Of a stretch of 64,000 nt of DNA, positions 25,278 to 33,375 are shown piece after piece; position 1 is the first letter of the stretch; every line of letters starts with the position of its first letter. The DNA lies in the NCBI RefSeq assembly GCF_029892095.1, contig NZ_JARZAE010000004.1:186001-250000 (forward strand), given 5' to 3'. The stretch comes from Kitasatospora sp. MAP12-44 (GTDB lineage Bacteria; Actinomycetota; Actinomycetes; Streptomycetales; Streptomycetaceae). The position numbers were made by a program, and so were the translations under genes. The notes under the pieces are model-generated. The model was not told the DNA's origin. It worked only from the letters and a program-made list of their open reading frames with translations, and did not search any database.

Positions 25278-26126
25278 ATGAACGGCGATTCGTCGGCGGG
25301 GCGGGCTACGGCGTCCGATTCCACTGTCGGGGCACTTCGCCGGGATTACGCCGACGACGGCTTCTGCGTGATCCCGCGGCTCTTTCCTCCCGAGCTCGTC
25401 GCCGAGGCCGTCGTGGCGGCCGAGGCGGTGGCCGGCGGCGAGAGCGACACCGGGCTGCTTCCTCGCATCCGGGAACGTGAAGCGGGCGACGGACCGCAGC
25501 GGCTGGTCAAGATCGCGGAGCCGCACAACGCGAGCAGAGCCCTTCGCACGCTGATCACCTGCCCCGAGCCATGGCAGGTGATCGCGGCCGTCATGGACGC
25601 CCTCATGCTCCAGGTATGGGCCGTGGACCTGTTCATCAAGCGGCCTGTGACCACGTCACAGACCAACATCGGCTGGCATCAGGACGGCCCGTACGCCACC
25701 TACTGGAAGGGCGACATCTTCACCGTGTGGGTCGCGTTGTCCGAGGTCTCGGCAGGCAGCTCGCCCCTTCGGTACGTCCGCGGCTCGCACCGCCTCGGTC
25801 CGGTCGGGAAGGCAGACCTCTTCCGCACCGACCTCGATCCGGCGGGCACCGGCCTGGCGCTGCCGGAAGGGTTCGTCTGGAACGAGGTGGCCGCCGAGGT
25901 GCCGGCGGGCGGAGTCGCGATGCACCACCGGGACACCTTGCACGCGAGTGGTCCCAACCTGTCCTCGCAGGCCCGGATCTCACTTGCCATCCGGATCCGC
26001 ACGGACCGCTGCGAACTGCGCTCCGCAGCCCGTCAGGTGGCTCATCTGGACGACGGCCGGCTCGCACCCGTGGTGTACGACCGGCGGGCCATGCTCGACG
26101 ACGCGGCGAGCCATGCGGAGGCCTGA
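25278..26126 (+). CDS. Phytanoyl-CoA dioxygenase family oxygenase, copy 4
   Basis: Protein of 282 residues. Iron ligands are HQD in IGWHQDGPYATYW and the distal His in RDTLHASGPN, with ARISLAIRI holding the 2-oxoglutarate Arg. YVRGSHRLGPVG is the core strand. ATG at 25278 follows GGAGAGG seven bases upstream. It overlaps the next SDR gene by 14 bases. Together they repeat, in the opposite orientation, the PhyH/SDR pair on the other side of operator C. Confidence 0.87.
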   Translation: MNGDSSAGRATASDSTVGALRRDYADDGFCVIPRLFPPELVAEAVVAAEAVAGGESDTGLLPRIREREAGDGPQRLVKIAEPHNASRALRTLITCPEPWQVIAAVMDALMLQVWAVDLFIKRPVTTSQTNIGWHQDGPYATYWKGDIFTVWVALSEVSAGSSPLRYVRGSHRLGPVGKADLFRTDLDPAGTGLALPEGFVWNEVAAEVPAGGVAMHHRDTLHASGPNLSSQARISLAIRIRTDRCELRSAARQVAHLDDGRLAPVVYDRRAMLDDAASHAEA

Positions 26127-27039
26127 TACCTCCCGTCCCCTGGACCTGTCCGGCCGCGTCGTCCTGGTGACCGGCGGCGCCGGCGACATCGGCTCGGCCG
26201 TCGCCGCCCAAGCCGCCCGGCTCGGAGCCACGGTGGTCATCGCCGACAACGGGACCAGCGTCACCGGCGTCGGCGAGGACCCGGGCCGAGCCGTCCGAGT
26301 GGCCGAGCGACTCGCGGCCGAGTACGGCTCGGTGGTCGGCCACCACTGCGACCTCACGGACGCCGATCAGGTCGACGAGCTGTTCGAGGACATGCTCTCC
26401 GAACACGGGGCCGTCGACGCCGTGGTCGCGGCCGCCGCCACCGTTCGGGTCCGGCCGGTCTGGGAGCTGACGCCGGACGACTGGCGCACGGTGTTCGACT
26501 CCCAGGCCTCGCACACGTACCTCGTGGCGGCGGCAGCCTGCCGGCGGTGGCGGCAGGCCGCCGCGCCGCGGTCCGGCTCGCCCCGCTCGCTGGTCACTCT
26601 CACCGCAGCGACCGGCCTCGTCGGCCGTCCGGACCTGGGCGTGGCCCACAGCGCCTCCAAGGGCGCCATCGTCGGCATGACCTTGGAGCTCGCGCACGAG
26701 ATGTATCCCTACGGCGTCAGCGTGAACGCGGTCGCCGAAGCCAACGTCCGGGGCCGGGTGGCAACTCATGTCGGCGCCCAACTGTCCTGCGGTGACAGCG
26801 CCTTCGACGCGAGCTCGCCCGATCACGTGGGGACGCTGGCGGCCTACCTGGCCAGCGGCGACGCTCCGTTCGTCACCGGGCAGGTGTTCCGCGTGGTCGG
26901 TGGGTTGATCGGCCGCTACCGCGGTTGGGAGGTGACCCGATCGCTCGACCACGGCGGATTCCGGACGATCGACGAGTTGCGTCCGGGTATCCGCCGGCTG
27001 TTCGACGCGTACCCGCAGGACCACGCAGGCAGGCCCTAG
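26113..27039 (+). CDS. SDR-family oxidoreductase-like protein, HxxxK variant (copy 2)
   Basis: Protein of 308 residues, paralogue of the SDR at 23978-24919 with identical numbering of key residues: VTGGAGDIGSAVAA at 19-32, LTAATGLVGRPDLGVAHSASK with His179 and Lys183 in place of YxxxK, and FRVVGGLIGRYRGWEV at the C-terminal part. Since both copies share the His, the change predates the duplication and is probably functional. The start at 26113 lies inside the PhyH reading frame, 14 bases before its stop. Confidence 0.82.
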   Translation: MRRPDTSRPLDLSGRVVLVTGGAGDIGSAVAAQAARLGATVVIADNGTSVTGVGEDPGRAVRVAERLAAEYGSVVGHHCDLTDADQVDELFEDMLSEHGAVDAVVAAAATVRVRPVWELTPDDWRTVFDSQASHTYLVAAAACRRWRQAAAPRSGSPRSLVTLTAATGLVGRPDLGVAHSASKGAIVGMTLELAHEMYPYGVSVNAVAEANVRGRVATHVGAQLSCGDSAFDASSPDHVGTLAAYLASGDAPFVTGQVFRVVGGLIGRYRGWEVTRSLDHGGFRTIDELRPGIRRLFDAYPQDHAGRP

Positions 27040-27050
27040 TCACACCCCAG

Positions 27051-27785
27051 TCACACCCTGCGCGCACTCCAGATCGCCTCCACCGGCCACCGGCTGGTCC
27101 ATTCGGCCGGCCGGTCGCTGAAACTGGTGGCAGCGCCGGGTGGCGGCGGCTGCTCGATGAGCGCCTCGACCACCAGGTCGTGGGATCGGAACAGCCGGAG
27201 CCACTCGCCGAAGCCCAACACGTAGTCGACCGCGGTCGGCGCCACCCTGCGGGTGTGCAGGTCGAAGTAGCCGCGCCGCAGACGGGGAGTCAGCGTGCGG
27301 TCCTCACTGTCCCAACACATGGCGAAGAAAGGCGAGTTCGTGCAGAAGGCCAGCTGGCCGCCGGGGCGCAGCACCCGTGCGGCCTCGGGGACCGTCAGAT
27401 AGGGATCCGCCCAGGACATCGCGCCGTAGTCGGAGAGCACCAGATCGAACGAACCGTCGGCGAACGGCAGCGCCTGGGCGTCAGCCAGCACCGGATGGAA
27501 GCGATCCCCGCGGGAGGCATGCCGCAGTTGCGCACCGGAGATGTCCAGCCCGACGACCCGTGCGCCGCGTCCGGCCAAGGACGCCGACCAGTGGGCGGCA
27601 CCGCACCCGAGTTCGAGGACGTCCTTCCCGGCGACCGGGTCCAGGACGCGCAGCTCGTCCTCCGGACGACGCCACAGGCCCCAGGCCTCCGCCTGCGGAC
27701 CGTCCAGCAGGGCGCCGTGCTTGCGCTGGTAGCTGTCGCTCCAGCTGTCCCAGGTGCGACGGTTCTCGCGGGTGGTCTCGTCCAT
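27051..27785 (-). CDS. Class I SAM-dependent methyltransferase (copy 2, distinct type)
   Basis: Protein of 244 residues. Motif I is VLELGCGAAHWSASL, the acidic residue follows in VVGLDISGAQL, and FDLVLSDYGAMSW and LRPGGQLAFCTN are motifs II and III of the UbiE/Methyltransf_11 type. It is not of the FHWMDR subgroup shared by the other two methyltransferases here. ATG at 27785 with AGGA six bases upstream. Converges on the SDR gene (11-base gap) and diverges from the GT2 gene. Confidence 0.85.
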   Translation of the reverse strand: MDETTRENRRTWDSWSDSYQRKHGALLDGPQAEAWGLWRRPEDELRVLDPVAGKDVLELGCGAAHWSASLAGRGARVVGLDISGAQLRHASRGDRFHPVLADAQALPFADGSFDLVLSDYGAMSWADPYLTVPEAARVLRPGGQLAFCTNSPFFAMCWDSEDRTLTPRLRRGYFDLHTRRVAPTAVDYVLGFGEWLRLFRSHDLVVEALIEQPPPPGAATSFSDRPAEWTSRWPVEAIWSARRV

Positions 27786-27867
27786 TTCCGTTCCTGTCAG
27801 TGGTGGTGGCACAACCGGTGCGCCACGATGGGATCAATGAGCGCAGGTCTCGCCGCAGGGGGTTCAG

Positions 27868-28992
27868 ATGAAGGTCAGCGTCGTCATCCCGTCCTATAAC
27901 GCTCGCACTCAACTGGGAAGGCTGCTGCGGTGCTTGGCCGGTTGCTGGCTCGATGCCGGCGACTCACTCGAGGTGGTCGTCGCGGATGACGGCTCGACCG
28001 ACGGCACCGGCGATCTGGTCTCGGAGTTCACTGCCGATCTGGACCTGGTCTACGTCTTCCTGCCGCGCAGTCCTACCTCCGGCCGCGCGGCCGCCCGCAA
28101 CGCCGGCATCGAGAAGGCGAGCGGCGAGCTGGTCCTGATGGCCGACGCCGACCAGCTCTGCGGCCCCGACTTCGTCCTCGAGCACCTCCGCTTCCATCGG
28201 CTCCGCGACGACCTGGTGGTCGTCGGCCCTCGCCATGATCTCGCCGACGGTCCGTTCGACGACGCGCGGCTGGCCCAGGGCTTCGCCCTGTCCGCGCTGC
28301 CCGAGGTGGTTGCCGGGGACGGCCGCGAACTCGTCCTCGCCGAGTTCTCCGAGAACTTCAACAACCTCGAAACCTGCTGGCACCACATGTTCAGCTGCAA
28401 CGTCTCGGTCCGCCGCGAACACCTGCTGGCCGTCGGCGGATTCGACGAGGGATTCGTCGGATGGGGTCTGGAGGACTCCGAGCTCGGATACCGCTTGCGC
28501 CGAGCAGGCCACGTGTTCGCCTTCAACTCCACGGCCGTGGTCTACCAGAAGGGCCGTGACGTCACGCCGGACATGTTCGGCGAGTGGCGCCGCAACCTCG
28601 CGTACTTCATGGACAAGCACCGGAGCGCGCCCGAAGTCTGCGCGCAGACGGTCGTCTGCCGGGTGTTCGATCCGGCCGACCGCAGCATCGGCTGGTTGGA
28701 GAGCATGCGCCGACTGGAGTTCGCGGCACGGGCGTTCGCCGGCCGGTTGCCCCGCCCCGCCTCCTTCGCGTGGGTCGAGGCCGATGACACGAACGTCGCG
28801 GACATTCTCGCCGGGTTGCCGGAACGTGCCGCCACCCAGGATCTGATCATCATCGACGACAGTGCCGCAGCCGTGCTCGCCGGCCCCGTCCAGTGCCTGG
28901 ACACCACCAGGGACGTGCTTTACTTCCGGCGTCCGACAGCGGAGGTCCGTGCTTCCGTCCGTGCCCGCCACCTGGTCGGGCGGGCTCGGTAA
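27868..28992 (+). CDS. Family 2 glycosyltransferase with C-terminal galactosyltransferase-type region
   Basis: Protein of 374 residues with no signal or membrane segment. The GT-A fold shows VSVVIPSYNAR, VVVADDGSTDGTGDLV, GRAAARNAGIEKA and the DxD metal site in LMADADQLCG. The second part has CNVSVRREHLLAVGGFDEGFVGWGLEDSELGYRLRRAG, reported here in shorter blocks: GGFDEGF and WGLEDSELGYRL are the Glyco_transf_7C signature. It probably transfers a sugar from a nucleotide sugar to the cluster product. The last 70 residues are unassigned. ATG at 27868 follows GGGGG. Confidence 0.85.
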   Translation: MKVSVVIPSYNARTQLGRLLRCLAGCWLDAGDSLEVVVADDGSTDGTGDLVSEFTADLDLVYVFLPRSPTSGRAAARNAGIEKASGELVLMADADQLCGPDFVLEHLRFHRLRDDLVVVGPRHDLADGPFDDARLAQGFALSALPEVVAGDGRELVLAEFSENFNNLETCWHHMFSCNVSVRREHLLAVGGFDEGFVGWGLEDSELGYRLRRAGHVFAFNSTAVVYQKGRDVTPDMFGEWRRNLAYFMDKHRSAPEVCAQTVVCRVFDPADRSIGWLESMRRLEFAARAFAGRLPRPASFAWVEADDTNVADILAGLPERAATQDLIIIDDSAAAVLAGPVQCLDTTRDVLYFRRPTAEVRASVRARHLVGRAR

Positions 28993-28999
28993 GTCAGCG

Positions 29000-29854
29000 T
29001 CAGCACCGCATCCACGGGCCTTGCGGATCCCGACCGGGAGCGAAGCCGGCCGCCTCGGCGAACGCGGCCGCCTGCGCGAACCCGCGAGCGACCTGCTCGG
29101 GGCGGTGGGCATCGCTGCCGAAGGTGATCGCCTGGCCTTCCAGCTCGTGCCACCAGCGAACGATGTCGAAGGCCAGGGGACCACCGGTGTTCACCTCCAG
29201 CGCCTTGCCCTTGGCCGCCAGCGGGGAGAGCACGGCCTGGTACTCGTCCCTGAAGTCCTCGAGCGGGTACTCACCCGCGGCACGCGGCCAGTACCGCGCC
29301 GCGTAGTCGATGTGGGCCAGCACGTCGAAGTCGTCGAAGCCGGTCACCAGGGCACGGAGTTCCCGCAGGTAGGCACGGACGATCTGCCCGGGGAGCGCGG
29401 TGGCGTACGCCGCGTCGACCGTCGTGTGACCGGTGTCGACAGCGGGCAGGGTATGCAGCGAGACGAGTACCCGGTCGAACCGCGCGCGCTTGATGAGCTC
29501 GGCGACCTTCGGGTCGTGCCAGTGCGGTTCGCCGAGTTCGACACCGCTGAGAATCCTGAGTCCGGGGAATCGGTCCCGGCAGCGGCTCAGGCATACCAGG
29601 TAGCCGTCCACGTCGAACGCGGGCGGAGTCAGGATGCCATCGGTCACGATGTCCCGCTGCCAGTCGGACGGCTCGACACCGTGACCGAGGTGCCGCGAGG
29701 TGAAGTCGGCGTGCTCGGTGAAGGCGATGGAGGGAAGCCCCAGTTCAGCAGCCCGCTCACAGGCCCGCTCCATCGAGGTGTAGGGAGCATCCCAGGACCA
29801 CTCGCTGTGAACGTGGCTGTCGGCGGGTAACCCGGCGATCCGCACCGACCTCAT
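29000..29854 (-). CDS. PHP-domain phosphatase (histidinol-phosphatase-like)
   Basis: Protein of 284 residues with the full trinuclear PHP metal site: DSHVHSEWSWD (HxH), FTEHADF, SGVELGEPHW (Glu), VSLHTLP, DVLAHIDYAARY and FGSDAHRPE (DxH). PHP proteins of this size hydrolyse phosphomonoesters such as histidinol phosphate. Here a sugar phosphate or other pathway phosphate is more likely than histidine biosynthesis, since no his genes are near. ATGA overlap with the carbamoyltransferase gene. Confidence 0.85.
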   Translation of the reverse strand: MRSVRIAGLPADSHVHSEWSWDAPYTSMERACERAAELGLPSIAFTEHADFTSRHLGHGVEPSDWQRDIVTDGILTPPAFDVDGYLVCLSRCRDRFPGLRILSGVELGEPHWHDPKVAELIKRARFDRVLVSLHTLPAVDTGHTTVDAAYATALPGQIVRAYLRELRALVTGFDDFDVLAHIDYAARYWPRAAGEYPLEDFRDEYQAVLSPLAAKGKALEVNTGGPLAFDIVRWWHELEGQAITFGSDAHRPEQVARGFAQAAAFAEAAGFAPGRDPQGPWMRC

Positions 29855-31521
29855 CCCTTCGGCTTTCGCACCAGCATGGATCCGATGGCCAGGGCGTCCA
29901 GTCCGGAGCTGTAGAACGAACGCAGCGCGTCGTGCGGTGAGTGCACGATCGGCTCATTGGCGAGGTTGAACGACGTGTTGAGAACGAGCTCGGGGTGCCC
30001 CTTGGCGCCGAGGCTTCCCAGCAGGCCACGGAAGAGTTCTGACGAACCGTCACCCAGGATCTGCGGTCGGCACGACCCGTCGACATGCACCACGGCCGGG
30101 ATCTGCTCGCGCACCAACTCCCTTACCGCACAGGCCGCCAGCATGAACTTCTCCGGCCCCTGTCCCGGGTTGACCAGGTACGTGGCAGCCGCGCTGCTCG
30201 ACATGCTCGGCGCCAACGGGCGCCACTGCTCGCGGTTCTTGATCGAGTTGACCCGGTCGTGCATCGACCGGGTCAGCGGGGAGGCGACGATGGAACGCTG
30301 CCCCAACGCCCGAGGGCCTGTCTCAGCCCGCCCCTGGAACCAGCCCACCACCAGTCCGTCGGCGAGGAGGTCGGCGGTCGCAGCGGCGATGTCGTTCTCC
30401 TCGGAGAAGGGCACGCCGTACTCCCGCAGCACGGCGGCGATCTCGGCGTCCTCGAACTCCGGGCCGAGGGCGGCCTTCGCCAGCGGCTGGACGTCGCGCT
30501 CGCCGGCCGCCGCGGCAACCGCCAGTGCGGCTCCCGCGCTCGTTCCGGCGTCGCCGCTGGCCGGGAAGACGGCGAGCCGATCGACCAGTCCCGACTGCCA
30601 GATGACACCGTTGGCAGTGCAGTTGAGGCCCACACCACCGCCTATCACGACATTGCGGCAGCCCGTCTCCCGCACGGCGCCCTCGATGACGTGCAGCAGC
30701 ACCCGCTCCAGGACCTGCTGACCGGACGCCGCCACCCGCTGTCGCCACCTGTCCGGCTCCACGAACGCGTCCAGCCGAGCCGTCGAACGCCGGTAGGTGT
30801 GACGAGGCGGCCTCGACGGGCCGAAGTGCTCTGCCAGACGGGCCTTCCAGGCCCGGACCACCGGCGGACCGAAGTTGGGCCGGTCCTCCCCCAGCGGGCT
30901 CAGCCCGCTGCGGTATCCCTCGTCGTCCAGCACGAACGGCATCCAGTCCTCATCGGGCTTGGCATACGACGCCAGCCCCATGACCTTCCCCTCCTGGCCG
31001 AAACGGAAGCCCAGGTAGTTGGTGACGCCCAGGTAGAAGAGACCGATCGAGTCGCTGATGTCGTATGCGCGGCGGACCGTGATCGTCTCTCCCCGGGCGT
31101 GCCCGACGAGGGTCGCTATGCCGTCGCCCACACCGTCCACGCTGATGATCGTGGCTTCGTCGAAGCCGGAGGTGTAGTACGCCGCAGCGGCGTGCGCCAA
31201 CGGATGCTTGACCTTCTCCCAGCGCGGTCGCCTCCCGCCGGCGCCGGCGAGGTAGGGATGGTCCAGCAAGGTCTGCTGCATGTCCTGCTGGGCGTAGTCG
31301 CTGTCGATGTCGGTCCAACTCGTCGCGATGACGTCGACATCAGCCATGGTGATCCCTGCCGCGTCCAGACAGTAGGCCACGCTTTCCAGCGGAAGAGTGT
31401 CGTGTGCGTGCCGGCGTCGAACGAAGCGCTCCTCCTCGGCCAGTGCGTGCAACCGGCCGTCGATCACCAACGCCGCGGAGGCATCGTGGCCCAGGCCGCC
31501 GGCGAGACCGAGAACAATCAT
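29851..31521 (-). CDS. NodU/CmcH/TobZ-type O-carbamoyltransferase
   Basis: Protein of 556 residues. The N-terminal Kae1-like domain begins VLGLAGGLGHDASAALVIDG and has AEEERFVRRRHAH; the C-terminal YrdC-like domain has GWFQGRAETGPRALGQRSI, FLxP-like WRPLAPSMS and VHVDGSCRPQIL. Family members form carbamoyl-AMP from carbamoyl phosphate and ATP, then transfer the carbamoyl group to a hydroxyl. This implies a carbamate on the final product, often on a sugar. ATG at 31521 forms an ATGA overlap with the upstream gene; the longer open frame to 31659 lacks a ribosome site. Confidence 0.88.
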   Translation of the reverse strand: MIVLGLAGGLGHDASAALVIDGRLHALAEEERFVRRRHAHDTLPLESVAYCLDAAGITMADVDVIATSWTDIDSDYAQQDMQQTLLDHPYLAGAGGRRPRWEKVKHPLAHAAAAYYTSGFDEATIISVDGVGDGIATLVGHARGETITVRRAYDISDSIGLFYLGVTNYLGFRFGQEGKVMGLASYAKPDEDWMPFVLDDEGYRSGLSPLGEDRPNFGPPVVRAWKARLAEHFGPSRPPRHTYRRSTARLDAFVEPDRWRQRVAASGQQVLERVLLHVIEGAVRETGCRNVVIGGGVGLNCTANGVIWQSGLVDRLAVFPASGDAGTSAGAALAVAAAAGERDVQPLAKAALGPEFEDAEIAAVLREYGVPFSEENDIAAATADLLADGLVVGWFQGRAETGPRALGQRSIVASPLTRSMHDRVNSIKNREQWRPLAPSMSSSAAATYLVNPGQGPEKFMLAACAVRELVREQIPAVVHVDGSCRPQILGDGSSELFRGLLGSLGAKGHPELVLNTSFNLANEPIVHSPHDALRSFYSSGLDALAIGSMLVRKPKG

Positions 31522-32723
31522 GCGCGCACCTGACCAGTGGACTGCTTGTCCCCCAGGTTCCACTGCGGCACGATCTGGTGGATATCCGGCTGCCAGAGCG
31601 CGCTGAGGCCGGGCCAGTGGTCCACCGCGGCGAATCCGGCGCGCATCGCCGAGACGCACAGCGGTGTCAGCGGGTCGGAATGACGTCGCAGCTCGGCATG
31701 CGTGTACATCTTACGCAGCGCGGCGGCCGGCACGGTGTCCAAGGCCGCTCGCGCCCACCGGTTGTTCTCGAACGCCGCGTCGAGATCCTCGAGCTTGGCG
31801 AGGTCCGGCAGCCCCCTCGCGATGACACCCTGGATGAACATGGTGATCCAGAACTGGAACAGCAGGGTCTCCGACCAGCCTGTTGCGACGGCCTCCGGGT
31901 GGTAGTCGAGGTCGCCCAGGAAACTCTCGGACAACTCGGTGGTCGACATCCCGTAGGTGATGAGGACTTCGTGTCCGGTGGTCGGCAACCGGGGATCGCC
32001 GATCACCGGGTCGTAGTGACACATCGTCTCGAAGTCGCCAAGACCCATGTGCGCCACGGCCGGCGGCGCGACGACGCGGTCGTTGAACGGCGCTGTGCCC
32101 ACATCGGCGGACGCCGGAAACACCACGGAATTGCGGATGCCGTACAGCAGATCGTTGAGGAGCAGGCTCGGCGTCGGACGGTGCTGGACGAGGTTCGGGA
32201 TGGCGATGTAAGCGGTGATGCCGCGATCGGCGAGGAACTCGGCCATCGCGCGGTTGTCCGGCTTGTCCTCCGAGTACCGCTCGGTGTAGTCCGCGAACTG
32301 CCGTGCCACCTCCGCGGGCAGGAGCAGCGCCTGGGTGGGGGTCCAGGATTCGATGTTGGGTGTCCAGGACGCCCCGCAGAGTGCGGCCAGGCGGACCGCT
32401 TGCGCACTCGACATGACCCAGTTGGCGAAGAGGGCGATGGCTCCCTGCGGGGCAACCGACAGCGCCTGGTGCAGGACGGTCTTGAAGTCGTGGCACAGCT
32501 GCACGTCTTCCTGCAGCACGAGTTGGTGGGTCGCGCCCTCCCGAATCCGGCTCCAGGCCGCCTTGGCCGTGCGCAAGGTGGCCGGCTTTCCCTGCGGATC
32601 GGGATCGAAGACAATCTCCGCGTCCAGCTCGGGATGGCGCCGCACGAGTTGTTCCGCCTGTTCCCTGCGGGCCGGATGGGCCATCACCACAGTCGAAACC
32701 CGGATATCTCCCGTCGAGTTCAC
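31518..32723 (-). CDS. Glycosyltransferase-like protein of uncertain class
   Basis: Protein of about 401 residues. The N-terminal part (RVSTVVMAHPARREQAEQL, AWSRIREGATHQLVLQEDVQLC) resembles GT-A or GT25-type transferases: a VMAHP entry and an acidic EDV site where DxD is expected. FANW and SWTPTQALLLP follow. The C-terminal 200 residues are unassigned. It has no signal peptide or membrane helix. GTG at 32723 was chosen for its AAGG-type ribosome site nine bases upstream (GGAAGG); other in-frame starts extend to 32813. First gene of the unit with the carbamoyltransferase and PHP genes, controlled by operator D. Confidence 0.55.
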   Translation of the reverse strand: MNSTGDIRVSTVVMAHPARREQAEQLVRRHPELDAEIVFDPDPQGKPATLRTAKAAWSRIREGATHQLVLQEDVQLCHDFKTVLHQALSVAPQGAIALFANWVMSSAQAVRLAALCGASWTPNIESWTPTQALLLPAEVARQFADYTERYSEDKPDNRAMAEFLADRGITAYIAIPNLVQHRPTPSLLLNDLLYGIRNSVVFPASADVGTAPFNDRVVAPPAVAHMGLGDFETMCHYDPVIGDPRLPTTGHEVLITYGMSTTELSESFLGDLDYHPEAVATGWSETLLFQFWITMFIQGVIARGLPDLAKLEDLDAAFENNRWARAALDTVPAAALRKMYTHAELRRHSDPLTPLCVSAMRAGFAAVDHWPGLSALWQPDIHQIVPQWNLGDKQSTGQVRA

Positions 32724-32908
32724 GAGCACACACCTTCCAGTTCGAAAAGGATCAGCTGTCAGCCGTGGTGCCGACGGCTCCCATCGCCTGGGCGCTGGTG
32801 TGTCGACGGCCATCCGGGCGCTGAGCCGCCATCATCGTGGTCATCGCAGACGGCGACAAGCCGTCCGGACCGCCCCTGCGACACCATGCCCGAGTGACAC
32901 CCGAGCCT

Positions 32909-32937
32909 GTTCAACCGCATGCGTTCCCCGGTTGAAC
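32909..32937. promoter_or_regulatory. StrR-type operator D
   Basis: Palindrome GTTCAACCG-N11-CGGTTGAAC in the 370-base gap between the divergent units starting at 32723(-) and 33094(+). It lies 156 bases from the plus-strand start and 185 from the minus-strand start. No other feature was recognised in the gap. Confidence 0.82.
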
Positions 32938-33093
32938 ACGCGTGCCGGCCGTCCGGTGATCGCCTGTCTCCCGATCACCTCCGCTCTCTGTGCGATGTTC
33001 ATGGTGTGACGTCGAAGGCTGCAGCTGCCAGAATGCGTTTCGCCGATCCTGGGACCTGCTGCGGTACTTGCCATCAAGGAGGAGGGAACTGGC

Positions 33094-33375
33094 ATGACAT
33101 TCGACAAGGCGGAGCGCCCGCAATGGGACGAAACGTTTGACCTTGTCCTTCGCCAGATCCTGCCGAAGCTCGCCCCCGAGTCGTCGATCGACCCGGACCA
33201 GGAACTCAGAAGCCTGGGCCTGGACTCCCTCAAGACGGTGGAGCTTCTCCTCGGGTTGGAAACCGCATACGGCACCACGCTCTTCGACGAGTTGGACTAC
33301 CAGAACTTCGCCACCCCGCGCAGCCTGTGGACCTTCGTCGCACCGCAGATCGAGCTGGACGCGGAAAGCCGATGA
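33094..33375 (+). CDS. Carrier protein (second)
   Basis: Protein of 93 residues with the phosphopantetheine site RSLGLDSLKTVELL (Ser45) and the usual helix pattern. ATG at 33094 has AGGAGGGAA six bases upstream. Its stop overlaps the ATG of the flavoprotein (ATGA), and the amino acid:carrier protein ligase follows, so it probably carries an aminoacyl group that the flavoprotein acts on. Confidence 0.9.
   Translation: MTFDKAERPQWDETFDLVLRQILPKLAPESSIDPDQELRSLGLDSLKTVELLLGLETAYGTTLFDELDYQNFATPRSLWTFVAPQIELDAESR

Noticed and set aside
29851..31659. Longer start for the carbamoyltransferase at 31659
   Set aside because: The extra 46 residues are not part of the family fold; the ATG at 31521 has the ATGA overlap with the upstream gene.
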